Shown here piece after piece: positions 38,842-48,145 of a stretch of DNA of 64,000 nt. How positions within the stretch are numbered: the stretch's first letter is position 1; each line of letters opens with the position of its first letter. Under the pieces are notes generated by a model. The model worked only from the letters and a program-made list of their open reading frames with translations. It made no database searches and had not been told where the DNA came from. The stretch is from an uncultured Geobacter sp. (GTDB lineage Bacteria > Desulfobacterota > Desulfuromonadia > Geobacterales > CAIOGM01), in NCBI GenBank assembly GCA_903902855.1, contig CAIUWK010000072.1, positions 62,001 to 126,000 on the forward strand, given 5' to 3'. The position numbers were made by a program, and so were the translations under genes.

Positions 38842-40137
38842 GTGAATGAACGCTCCATACTCGACGTCTCTCTCCCCAAGGGGGTAACAGACCTGCTTCC
38901 CGAGCAGGCCGCCAGGATCACCCGGATCGAGGCGCAGATTCTTCATACCTTCGATCTCTGGGGCTTTCGGCGGATCATCACGCCGCTTCTGGAGTTCGAC
39001 GATGTCATGGCCGCCGGGGTAGGGGAGGAGCTGAAGGGGAAGACCTTTCGCTTCGACGACCGTCAGACCGGTCGACTATTGGCCGTCCCTCCCGATATTA
39101 CCCCCCAGGTCGCACGGATGGTGGCCACGCGACTGCGCGGGATGCCGCTTCCCCATCGCCTCTCCTACGCCGGGCGGGTTCTGCGCCATGCGGAGAGCGA
39201 TTCCGGCCGGAGCCGGGAACTGTTCCAAGTGGGGGTGGAGCTGATGGGGCTGGACTCTCCCGAGGCGGATGCCGAGATGGCCGCCATGGCGGTACAGGCC
39301 CTGAAGGAGTTGGGGTTCCAGCGTTTCTCCGTCGACTTGGGACAGGTGGAGTTCTTTCGGGGAATCATGGCTGCCAGCGGCCTCCCCATAGAGGCACGCA
39401 CCGCTCTTCGGGCTGCGGTGGGACGTAAAGACGCCTCGGCAGTGGCCGAACTCATCAAGGAATTTCCCCTGTCCGACGAGTCGGCCCGTGAGATTGCGGC
39501 GCTTCCCCGGCTGTTCGGCGGGCGCGAGGTGCTGGACGCCGCCGCTCTGGTGGTCTCCAACGAGCGGTCTCGGCAGGCCCTGGCCAATTTGGTGGAGGTG
39601 GTGGATATCCTGGATCGTTACGGGGTTTCGGAATACCTGACCATCGACCTGGGAGAGATCCGGGGTCTGGACTACCATACCGGCGTGACCATGGAAGGAT
39701 TCGTCACCGGAGGTGGCGCTGCGGTCTGCAGCGGCGGCCGGTATGATACCCTCACCGGGGTCTACGGTTTTGATACCCCTGCCACCGGTTTTGCCTTTAA
39801 CCTCCTGACGCTTCTGCCGCTTTTGGAAGGGAATCCTGACCTAGGGGAGAGCGCCCGGCGAGATTTTCTCATCTTCAACAAGAAAGAAGACCGGAGCGAT
39901 GCCCTGGAGATCGCCCGACGACTTCGGGAGCAAGGTTTTTCCGTTGCCCGGGATATCATCCGGAGGGATCTGGAGAGTTCTCTTGATTATGCTCGGCGTG
40001 TCGGTATCCGGCGCGTTATCGTTATCGGTGGTGAAGATCTTCTTGTGGATCAGCTACGACTGATTAATGTGGACGATGGGGGCGAGATGCTTGCGGGAAA
40101 GGAAGAGCTGTTGCGGGGAGTTATACCAAAGAAATAA
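38842..40137 (+). CDS. hisZ: ATP phosphoribosyltransferase regulatory subunit
   Basis: The 431-residue protein is a catalytically inactive histidyl-tRNA-synthetase paralog. It activates the short form of HisG and mediates histidine feedback at the first step of histidine synthesis. The opening [16 protein letters not shown], class II motif 2 region ([29 protein letters not shown], in part) and [12 protein letters not shown] are clear. I prefer the GTG at 38842 because GGTGAT, part of the full Shine-Dalgarno sequence, lies just upstream; the ATG at 38812 would start inside a perfect hairpin. It is followed by purA, a common pair in Geobacter. Confidence 0.9.
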   Translation: MNERSILDVSLPKGVTDLLPEQAARITRIEAQILHTFDLWGFRRIITPLLEFDDVMAAGVGEELKGKTFRFDDRQTGRLLAVPPDITPQVARMVATRLRGMPLPHRLSYAGRVLRHAESDSGRSRELFQVGVELMGLDSPEADAEMAAMAVQALKELGFQRFSVDLGQVEFFRGIMAASGLPIEARTALRAAVGRKDASAVAELIKEFPLSDESAREIAALPRLFGGREVLDAAALVVSNERSRQALANLVEVVDILDRYGVSEYLTIDLGEIRGLDYHTGVTMEGFVTGGGAAVCSGGRYDTLTGVYGFDTPATGFAFNLLTLLPLLEGNPDLGESARRDFLIFNKKEDRSDALEIARRLREQGFSVARDIIRRDLESSLDYARRVGIRRVIVIGGEDLLVDQLRLINVDDGGEMLAGKEELLRGVIPKK

Positions 40138-41648
<1,511 letters not shown>

Positions 41649-41650
41649 AG

Positions 41651-41828
41651 CAGGTTATAGGTTGTAGGTTATAGGTTGTAGGTTATAGGTTAAAGATAAA
41701 GGCTGATGGTCTCGTCACCGTCAGCCTTTGTCTTTGTCTATTGCCGACGATCTGCACGAGTATCCTGGAATTACGCTTTTCAACCCAGAACCCAGAACCC
41801 AGAACCCAGAACCTCTAACCTCTAACCT
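41651..41828. repeat. Heptamer-repeat arms flanking the purA terminator
   Basis: Left arm 41653-41694: GGTTATA GGTTGTA GGTTATA GGTTGTA GGTTATA GGTTAAA. Right arm 41782-41828: four AACCCAG units, then three AACCTCT units. The arms are roughly complementary (GGTTNNN against NNNAACC). The purA/radA terminator sits between them. Confidence 0.85.
41692..41735. terminator. Terminator between purA and radA
   Basis: AAAGATAAAGGCTGA pairs with TCAGCCTTTGTCTTT with a single G-T wobble; T- and A-rich ends allow action on both strands. Confidence 0.85.
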
Positions 41829-41831
41829 CAT

Positions 41832-43178
41832 TCACATGATTTTTTGTAGCGCCTCTTCCACTGATTTTACTTCGATAAGTTCTATCCCCGGCACGTCGAT
41901 CTTGCGGGGACTTCCCGCCGGGATGACGCAGCGGGTGAAGCCGAGTTTGGCTGCCTCCCGCACCCGAAGTTCCGGATGGGTGATCCGCCTGACCTCCCCT
42001 GCCAGCCCCACTTCTCCCAGCACCACGGTATGGGGATCGATCACCTTGTCCAGGTGACTTGACGCCACCGCCAGAATCATCCCCAGGTCCGCAGCCGGTT
42101 CGCTGATTCTGGCTCCGCCGGCCACATTGAGGAAAATATCCTGGCCGGAAAGATGCAATCCCACCTTCTTCTCCAGCACCGCCACCAGGAGCGCCAGCCG
42201 GTTGGCGTCCACGCCGATGGTGGTTCGCCGGGGGACCGCAAAGGAGGTTCCCGTGACCAGTGCCTGCAGTTCCACCAGAAGCGGACGAGTTCCCTCCATG
42301 GCCGCCACCACCAGGGAGCCGGAGACCCCTTCCGGTCGCTCGTTGAGGAAGAGTTCCGAGGGGTTGGTCACCTCCACCAGTCCCTCCTCCCGCATCTCGA
42401 AGACTCCGATCTCGTTGGTGGAGCCGAAGCGGTTCTTGATGGCCCGCAAAATTCGGAAGGGGTGTCCGGAATCCCCCTCGAAATAGAGTACGGTGTCCAC
42501 CATATGTTCCAGGACCCGGGGGCCGGCGAGAGTCCCGTCCTTGGTGACATGGCCGACGATGAAGACCGGGATGCCGCTCCCCTTGGCCAGGGCCATGAGC
42601 TTGCCGGCGCACTCCCGGACCTGGCTGACGCTACCTGGGGCTGATTCCAGTGAATCCGTGTACACAGTCTGAATGGAATCCACCACCACGACCCCCGGCT
42701 TGAGCCGCTCTATGGTGGGGATGATCTTTTCCAGGGAGGTCTCGGCCAGAAGCATGAGCTGTTCCGCCCGAATGGAGAGCCGTTCTCCCCGAAGCCGGAT
42801 TTGCCGGGCCGACTCCTCCCCGGAGACGTAGAGCGCCCCGCCGGCTCTTCCGGAGAGGCGGTCCATGGCCTGGAGTACCAGGGTAGACTTGCCGATGCCG
42901 GGAGCGCCGCCGATGAGAACCAGCGATCCCGCCACGAGACCCCCTCCCAACACCCGGTCGAACTCGGAGATGCCGGTAAGGGTCCGTTCCTCCACTGCCG
43001 CGGTGATTTCGGTGAAGGGGGTCGGGCCGCAGCAGGAGAGCCCCGAACGGGACGGCTCATTACGGGTGACGGCCTCTTCCACAAGGGTGTTCCAGCCAGC
43101 GCAGTCGGGGCATTTCCCCAGCCACTTGGCGGATTGGTACCCGCAGCTCTGACAGGTATAAACGGTTTTGATCTTCAC
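41832..43178 (-). CDS. radA: DNA repair protein RadA
   Basis: The 448-residue protein is a RecA-like ATPase and branch-migration helicase in recombination. It has an N-terminal C4 zinc finger (CQSCGYQSAKWLGKCPDC), Walker A GGAPGIGKSTL, the RadA-specific KNRFGSTNEIGVFEM motif and a C-terminal Lon-protease-like domain. Length is normal. The ATG at 43178 follows AGGGAGGTTC. It is transcribed toward purA and appears monocistronic. Confidence 0.97.
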   Translation of the reverse strand: MKIKTVYTCQSCGYQSAKWLGKCPDCAGWNTLVEEAVTRNEPSRSGLSCCGPTPFTEITAAVEERTLTGISEFDRVLGGGLVAGSLVLIGGAPGIGKSTLVLQAMDRLSGRAGGALYVSGEESARQIRLRGERLSIRAEQLMLLAETSLEKIIPTIERLKPGVVVVDSIQTVYTDSLESAPGSVSQVRECAGKLMALAKGSGIPVFIVGHVTKDGTLAGPRVLEHMVDTVLYFEGDSGHPFRILRAIKNRFGSTNEIGVFEMREEGLVEVTNPSELFLNERPEGVSGSLVVAAMEGTRPLLVELQALVTGTSFAVPRRTTIGVDANRLALLVAVLEKKVGLHLSGQDIFLNVAGGARISEPAADLGMILAVASSHLDKVIDPHTVVLGEVGLAGEVRRITHPELRVREAAKLGFTRCVIPAGSPRKIDVPGIELIEVKSVEEALQKIM

Positions 43179-43259
43179 TGCATGAACCTCCCTGGATATT
43201 GCCGGATGGTATCCTCATGCTTCAGCGGTGTCAATGTCATACGTTTTCCCGGTAATTGA

Positions 43260-43289
43260 TTGACAACGATTTGCCTTCTCCGCTACAGT
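43260..43289 (+). promoter_or_regulatory. Sigma-70 promoter of the small membrane protein
   Basis: TTGACA (43260-43265) and TACAGT (43284-43289) are 18 bases apart, 35 bases before the ATG at 43324. Confidence 0.45.
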
Positions 43290-43323
43290 TCTGAACGTTA
43301 AAAATGCGAAGCAGGAGTATGGT

Positions 43324-43668
43324 ATGCGAATAAATGTAAAGGCGGCCGTGCTTTCCGGCCTGATTCTCCCCGGACTGGGGCAGATCGTCAACGGTAAAAA
43401 AGTGAAGGGGTTTGCCCTCATCATTATCGTCAATATCTTCATTCTCATCTCCCTGCTTTTCGTTCTCAAGGGGGTGGGACAACTGGTGATTACCATGAAG
43501 TCGGGTGCACCTCCTGATGTGGCCACTATTCTGGAACAGGTCCGGCAAAATGGCGGCAGAGGTCCCAGTTGGCTCCTGGCCGGGTTTTTCGGGTTATGGC
43601 TGTATGCGTTCGTGGACGCCTTGATTGATCGTCCAAGGGAGGAGGTCGAGGAGGAGAACTGTCCGTGA
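43324..43668 (+). CDS. Small two-helix membrane protein
   Basis: The 114-residue protein opens with AAVLSGLILPGLGQIVNGKK, a TM2/DUF5683-like pattern in which a GLGQ turn joins helices. Strongly hydrophobic segments lie at residues about 8-22 and 29-49, and a third at about 82-98. The C-terminus is acidic. CAGGAG lies upstream of the ATG. It is in the same direction as the FabH-type gene, about 100 bases upstream. Function unknown. Confidence 0.7.
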   Translation: MRINVKAAVLSGLILPGLGQIVNGKKVKGFALIIIVNIFILISLLFVLKGVGQLVITMKSGAPPDVATILEQVRQNGGRGPSWLLAGFFGLWLYAFVDALIDRPREEVEEENCP

Positions 43669-43765
43669 ATCCGGTTGACAGAACCAGCGTTTTGTGAGAT
43701 AGAACAATGGTATGCTTCCTCGAAAAGGGCCGACGTTACGGCCATGCAGGCAGAAAGGAATAGAT

Positions 43766-44740
43766 ATGTACGCCACACTGCGAGCCACCGGCGCCGGGAT
43801 TCCCGACCGGGTTGTAAAAAATGATTTCTTCAGCTATCTGGTGGAGGATGCGGACGAGTGGATCTTTTCCCGCACCGGCATCCGCGAGCGCCGCTTTGTG
43901 GATGCAACGGTGGCAACCTCGGATCTGGCCACCGTCGCGGCCAAGGATGCCCTGGAGCGGGCCGGCATGGCTGCCACGGAGATTGATTGTATCATCGTGG
44001 CTACCTCGACCCCCGACATGATCATGCCGGCCACCGCCGCCATGGTACAGAAGAATATCGGCGCCTCCAATGCCTTTGCCTTCGACATGAACGCAGTCTG
44101 CAGCAGTTTTGTCTACGCCGTGGATACGGCGGACAGCCTGATCCGTTCGGGAAAATATCGCACGCTTCTGGTCATCGGCGCGGATACCTATTCCAAGATT
44201 CTTGATTACGACGACAAAGGCTCCTGCCCCCTCTTCGGGGACGGCGCATCGGCGGTCATTCTTCAGGCAAGCGACCAACCGGGGATCATCTCCACCGTCG
44301 TCAAGAGTGACGGTTCCCGGTGGGAGATGATTACGGTTCCCTCCTCCGGTTCCCGCAAGCCGATATCGGCGGAGAGCATCGCCCTGAAGGAAAATACCTT
44401 CAAGATGGCGGGGAAGAGCGTCTTCGTCTTTGCCACGGAGATGGTGCCTCGACTGATAGACGAGATAGTGGCCAAGGCCGGTATCACCCTGGACGACGTC
44501 GATTACCTGATTCCTCACCAGGCCAACATCAGGATCATCGATTTCATCTCCAAGAAGAAGGGGATTCCCAAGGAGCGCTTTCTCCTGAACCTGGATCGTT
44601 TCGGGAACACTGCCGCGGCATCCGTGGGGCTGGTTCTGGACGAAAATCTGAAGAGCGGAGTCCTGAAACCGGGGCACCGGGTCCTCATGATGGGGTTCGG
44701 GGGCGGTCTTTCCTGGGGGGGGATTCTCCTGCAACTCTGA
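43766..44740 (+). CDS. fabH: 3-oxoacyl-ACP synthase III family protein (KAS III)
   Basis: The 324-residue enzyme has the KAS III triad: Cys112 in MNAVCSSF, His in LIPHQANIRI and Asn in DRFGNTAAASVG. KAS III condenses acetyl-CoA with malonyl-ACP to start fatty acid synthesis. The gene is not in a fab cluster, so a second FabH copy or a related initiating synthase is likely; the symbol is by homology. The ATG at 43766 is chosen for AAAGGAATAG just upstream; the frame is open 18 codons further. A hairpin terminator follows. Confidence 0.88.
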   Translation: MYATLRATGAGIPDRVVKNDFFSYLVEDADEWIFSRTGIRERRFVDATVATSDLATVAAKDALERAGMAATEIDCIIVATSTPDMIMPATAAMVQKNIGASNAFAFDMNAVCSSFVYAVDTADSLIRSGKYRTLLVIGADTYSKILDYDDKGSCPLFGDGASAVILQASDQPGIISTVVKSDGSRWEMITVPSSGSRKPISAESIALKENTFKMAGKSVFVFATEMVPRLIDEIVAKAGITLDDVDYLIPHQANIRIIDFISKKKGIPKERFLLNLDRFGNTAAASVGLVLDENLKSGVLKPGHRVLMMGFGGGLSWGGILLQL

Positions 44741-44754
44741 AATATCTATAATCG

Positions 44755-44807
44755 CTTCACGCGGATAATTTCCGGAATTATCGGATCTGATCCGCGTGAA
44801 AATTTTT
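44755..44807 (+). terminator. Rho-independent terminator of fabH
   Basis: TTCACGCGGAT pairs with ATCCGCGTGAA, with an inner AATTTCCGGAATT palindrome, followed by AATTTTT. Confidence 0.7.
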
Positions 44808-44842
44808 CTGGTTCTTCTTTGGTTTGTTTTTCAGGGTACCTG

Positions 44843-45161
44843 CATGAGGCGCATCACCCGGCTTTCGGTTACCCTCCGTCTCATCCGCTGTTTGCTGTTT
44901 CCTCCGGATACTCCCGACGTTTCTGCTGCAATCTCTCTGCACCTCCCAGGCTCATGCCGGACCGTCTCCCCTGACGCACTCTGCCGCTCTTTCGCCAACT
45001 GGGGAGAGTATGCCGATAGCAGGGGTGCGTTCACCCTCATTGTGCCGGGGGCACTCCACTTTGCTGCGCCCTTTGTTCTGTTCCGGTTGAAACGGTGGGG
45101 GTTTTCGGGATGTCGTGTTATGGCGGAACGGGAAGGGTTGCGTATCCAGGGAAGGCGATGA
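44843..45161 (+). CDS. Doubtful hypothetical protein
   Basis: An open frame of 105 residues (from MRRITRL) follows the fabH terminator. It is rich in Arg, Leu, Ser and Cys with no recognisable motif, and no ribosome site precedes the ATG. A GTG start at 44796 would lie in the terminator. It may be non-coding; listed only because the surrounding 550 bases have no other gene. Confidence 0.25.
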
Positions 45162-45233
45162 CGGCGTAACCCGACTTTCGAATTTGAACAATAGTTGCTA
45201 TTTTACTGTATTTATCATGAAAAGTGCGCGTTA

Positions 45234-45249
45234 TGGTTCGCTTTTTGCA
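45234..45249 (+). promoter_or_regulatory. Possible sigma-54 promoter of the 56-residue gene
   Basis: TGGTTCGCTTTTTGCA has GG and GC ten bases apart and an ideal TTGCA at -12. The predicted start near 45261 is about 34 bases before the ATG at 45295. Confidence 0.45.
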
Positions 45250-45294
45250 AGTCTTGCTCCAGGTTAGTTAACTCCTGAAGCGAGGGTGCGCATC

Positions 45295-45465
45295 ATGAAT
45301 CACAAGAGCCATCAGTCCGGCAACTTGCAACTGCCTGAAATCAATCATGTTAATCTCCATAGCGCGACTCAGTTCGCCCTGATGGCAAAGACTGCCGTTG
45401 AGACACTGCCGGCCGCCGTGCTGTTGGTATGCCTGATTGCCGGGGTATTCGCTTTTTTCCGGTAA
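45295..45465 (+). CDS. 56-residue single-helix membrane peptide
   Basis: This short frame encodes a 56-residue product: a polar N-terminal half (MNHKSHQSGNLQLPEINHVN...) and one hydrophobic helix at about residues 37-55 (LPAAVLLVCLIAGVFAFF) ending in Arg. GAGGG lies about eight bases before the ATG. A sigma-54-like promoter precedes it. I do not recognise the family. A regulated membrane peptide is plausible. Confidence 0.5.
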   Translation: MNHKSHQSGNLQLPEINHVNLHSATQFALMAKTAVETLPAAVLLVCLIAGVFAFFR

Positions 45466-45743
45466 CGTGTTATAACCATTAGCACTCCGTCAAAGCGCGG
45501 CACCCTCTCCTGATTCCTCCTCTTTTTGCCGTGATAGATGACTGCTGGGCTCAATATCCGGAGCGTGTCGATGGGAACCGCAATGAAAGCGGATTTCCCT
45601 GTAGCGGCAGGTTACAGCAGGAATAAGTCTGAAAAAAAACTTGCGTTTACAGTAGCATCATGTTAAATACTATGACATTCTTTCTGTAGTATTGGAAAGT
45701 GAGCGCAGTTAGCTCACTTTTTTCATTTTTGGGGCGGATTGTT
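45466..45743. promoter_or_regulatory. Promoter and leader region of the rimP-nusA operon
   Basis: TTGCGT (45641-45646) and TAAATA (45664-45669) are 17 bases apart, giving a start near 45676. The leader then runs through a terminator hairpin (45696-45723) before rimP at 45744. No gene is seen in the first part. Confidence 0.6.
45696..45723 (+). terminator. Leader terminator (candidate attenuator) before rimP
   Basis: AAAGTGAGC pairs perfectly with GCTCACTTT around a 7-base loop, followed by more T residues (T6 in total). It lies after the promoter and before the first gene, so transcription of the operon must read through it. Confidence 0.75.
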
Positions 45744-46220
45744 ATGGTCGGAATGACAACAGAGCAGCGAGTTACACAGATAGCCGAGGGAATCCTTTCC
45801 TCCCTTGGGATGGAACTCGTGGAGATCGAGTACAAGCGTGAGGGGCGCGCCCAGGTCCTGCGGCTTTACATCGACAAGCCTGGCGGGTTGAGCCTGGATG
45901 ACTGCGGCGACGTCAGTCGGGAACTGTCGGCGGTTCTCGACGTGGAAGATGTCGTACCCGATCGTTACCTGCTGGAGGTCTCCTCGCCGGGGCTTAATCG
46001 ACCACTGACAAAAGAGGCGGATTACCGGCGTTATGTGGGGAGGCTGGTGAAGATCAAGACGCGTATTCCCACCCCCGACGACAAGGGTAACATGCGAAAG
46101 ACTTTTCTTGGCGAACTGCTGGGGTATGACGACGGCATCGTCCGGATGAAGTTGAATGAGGGGCAGACCGCCTCCCTGCCGTTGACCGAGATCGCCAAGG
46201 CCAATCTTGAATTTGAATAA
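45744..46220 (+). CDS. rimP: Ribosome maturation factor RimP
   Basis: The 158-residue protein is needed for 30S subunit assembly. Two small domains are seen: an N-terminal alpha/beta part (LGMELVEIEYKREGRAQVLR, LYIDKPGGLSLDDCGDVSRE, DRYLLEVSSPGLNRPL) and a C-terminal Sm-like barrel (RRYVGRLVKI, GELLGYDDGIVRMKL). The ATG at 45744 follows GGGGCGG. It heads the nusA operon; the start is in the standard place after the leader terminator. Confidence 0.94.
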   Translation: MVGMTTEQRVTQIAEGILSSLGMELVEIEYKREGRAQVLRLYIDKPGGLSLDDCGDVSRELSAVLDVEDVVPDRYLLEVSSPGLNRPLTKEADYRRYVGRLVKIKTRIPTPDDKGNMRKTFLGELLGYDDGIVRMKLNEGQTASLPLTEIAKANLEFE

Positions 46221-46226
46221 TTGAAT

Positions 46227-46303
46227 AAGTTCAAGGTTCACTGTTCAAGGTTCAATGTTTAAGAACGTGGAACCCTGAACCCTGAGCCCTGAACCCTGAA
46301 CTT
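46227..46303. repeat. Heptamer-repeat palindrome between rimP and nusA
   Basis: Left arm units AGGTTCA CTGTTCA AGGTTCA; right arm units GAACCCT GAACCCT GAGCCCT GAACCCT GAACTTT. The arms complement each other and fill the rimP-nusA gap inside the operon. Confidence 0.85.
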
Positions 46304-46334
46304 TTGTTAGAAACCCGTGCAAGGAGATCGTGAC

Positions 46335-47564
46335 GTGGAAGCAAGTCTAAACCTCAAGCATACGATCGACCAGATCGTCAAGGAAAAAGGAATCGAGAGG
46401 CAGATAGTCCTGGAGGCGCTGGAGCAGGCGGTGCTGACGGCGGCCAATAAAAAGTTCCGTAATACCCGCGAGCTGGAGGTCCACTATAATGACGATGCCG
46501 GCGAAGTCGAGCTGTTCGAGTTCGTCACCGTGGTGGAGGAAGTCGAGGACTCGTACCGGGAAATAGACTTGGAAGAGGCGCGAGAAATCGACCCTGAGGT
46601 TGAGATAGGCGACTCCCTCGGCCTCAAGATGGACGCCACCGGATTTAGTCGGATTGCCGCGCAGACCGCCAAGCAGGTGATCATTCAGAAAGTGCGAGAG
46701 GCCGAACGGGAGACCATCTTCAACGAATACAAGGACCGGATGGGTGAACTGATTAACGGCGTGGTCCGGCGTTTCGAGCGTGGCGATCTGGTTGTTGACC
46801 TGGGACGTGCCGAAGCGGTGCTTCCTGTGGATCAGCAGGCGCCACGGGAGGTCTACCGCACCGGCGATCGGATCAGGGCGCTCATCATGGATATCCGGAT
46901 GACCACCAAGGGACCGCAGATCATGCTCTCTCGGGCGCACCCGCATCTCATCTCTAAACTGTTCGAGTCCGAGGTTCCGGAGATTGCCGAGGGAATCGTG
47001 GAGATCAAGGGGGTTGTCCGCGAGGCGGGGAGCCGTTCCAAGATCGCCGTCTACTCCCACGATCATGATGTGGACCCCGTGGGCGCCTGTGTGGGGATGC
47101 GCGGTTCACGTGTGCAGAATGTAGTCTCGGAGTTGCGGGGGGAGAAGATCGACATTATCCCCTGGTCCGAAGATATCGTTCGCTTCGCCTGCAGTGCCCT
47201 GCAGCCGGCTCAGGTATCAAAAGTCTATATCGAAGAGGAAATCTCGGCCATGGAAGTCGTCGTGGCTGATGATCAACTCTCTCTGGCCATCGGCAAGCGA
47301 GGCCAGAATGTCCGCCTGGCAGCCAAACTGACCGGCTGGAAGTTGGACATCAAGAGTGAATCCAAGGCTGCTGCCGCGGAGTTACTGGAATTCTCCACCT
47401 TCGACGGTGCGGCTACCGAAGCGGAAGCAGTCGTGGAACCGGAAAGCGTGGACGAGCTTTCGGTTGATGTCTCGGATCTCCCTGAAAACAGTCAGGAGGT
47501 CTCTGAGGAGGCGGTTACCGCACATGAAGAAGTGACGGTCGCGGAGCGCAATGACGGGGAATAA
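46335..47564 (+). CDS. nusA: Transcription termination/antitermination factor NusA
   Basis: The 409-residue protein binds RNA polymerase and nascent RNA. In order: N-terminal RNAP-binding domain (1-125), S1 domain (about 135-200, [20 protein letters not shown]), KH1 (about 220-285, [20 protein letters not shown]) and KH2 (about 290-350, [19 protein letters not shown]). It ends in a short acidic tail rather than the two acidic repeats of enterobacterial NusA. The GTG at 46335 follows AAGGAGAT at seven bases. It may autoregulate through the leader terminator. Confidence 0.96.
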   Translation: MEASLNLKHTIDQIVKEKGIERQIVLEALEQAVLTAANKKFRNTRELEVHYNDDAGEVELFEFVTVVEEVEDSYREIDLEEAREIDPEVEIGDSLGLKMDATGFSRIAAQTAKQVIIQKVREAERETIFNEYKDRMGELINGVVRRFERGDLVVDLGRAEAVLPVDQQAPREVYRTGDRIRALIMDIRMTTKGPQIMLSRAHPHLISKLFESEVPEIAEGIVEIKGVVREAGSRSKIAVYSHDHDVDPVGACVGMRGSRVQNVVSELRGEKIDIIPWSEDIVRFACSALQPAQVSKVYIEEEISAMEVVVADDQLSLAIGKRGQNVRLAAKLTGWKLDIKSESKAAAAELLEFSTFDGAATEAEAVVEPESVDELSVDVSDLPENSQEVSEEAVTAHEEVTVAERNDGE

Positions 47565-48141
47565 GCCGCAAAGAAGCTGCCTTGGGTGCGGCGCCACCAA
47601 GGACAAAGGGGACCTTCTCCGTTTTGTTCTCAGTCCGGAAGGGTGTCTGACTCCGGATCTGAAGGCAAAGCTGCCCGGACGGGGGGGATATATCTGCCCT
47701 CACCGTGCCTGCCTGGCGCTGGCAATCAAGAAAAAGCGGTTTCCCGCAACATTCAAAACTCCCGTTGAGGGAGTTGTTCAAGAAAAAATCTGCTCCGGGA
47801 TCAGAATGTTGATCACTGAGCGGGTAAAAGGATATATTTCTCTGGCTGCCAAGGCAGGGAAGGTCTTCTCCGGTAGTGATGCCGTTGCCGGGCGATTGAG
47901 AGGGGGGAAGGTGGGAGTGCTTTTCATCGCCACCGACCTCTCGGATGAGAGCAGGAAAAAGTTTGCCGCCATGGCCGGTAATGCCGGCGTGGAGTTGGTG
48001 GCGATGTTTGATAAGGAGAGCCTCGGGACGCTCATCGGAAAAGAGCACCGGGGTGTGGTTGCCGTGGAACCTGGCGGTTTTATTGCGCCGCTTAAACGGG
48101 AGCTGGAGATATTCAGGAACTTCTTCGACGGTGAGGTATGA
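47551..48141 (+). CDS. YlxR (RnpM)-L7Ae fusion protein
   Basis: The 196-residue protein combines an N-terminal YlxR/DUF448 domain ([33 protein letters not shown]; residues 1-80) with an L7Ae-like domain (about 95-190, [19 protein letters not shown]). YlxR (RnpM) modulates RNase P in Gram-positive bacteria, and L7Ae proteins bind kink-turn RNA. The two are usually separate neighbouring genes in Bacillus; fusion is common in this lineage. It overlaps the nusA stop by 14 bases. Confidence 0.9.
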   Translation: MTGNKPQRSCLGCGATKDKGDLLRFVLSPEGCLTPDLKAKLPGRGGYICPHRACLALAIKKKRFPATFKTPVEGVVQEKICSGIRMLITERVKGYISLAAKAGKVFSGSDAVAGRLRGGKVGVLFIATDLSDESRKKFAAMAGNAGVELVAMFDKESLGTLIGKEHRGVVAVEPGGFIAPLKRELEIFRNFFDGEV

Positions 48142-48145
48142 CTAG

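Noticed and set aside
41651-41828. CRISPR array
   Set aside because: The repeats are contiguous 7-bp units without spacers and no cas genes are present.
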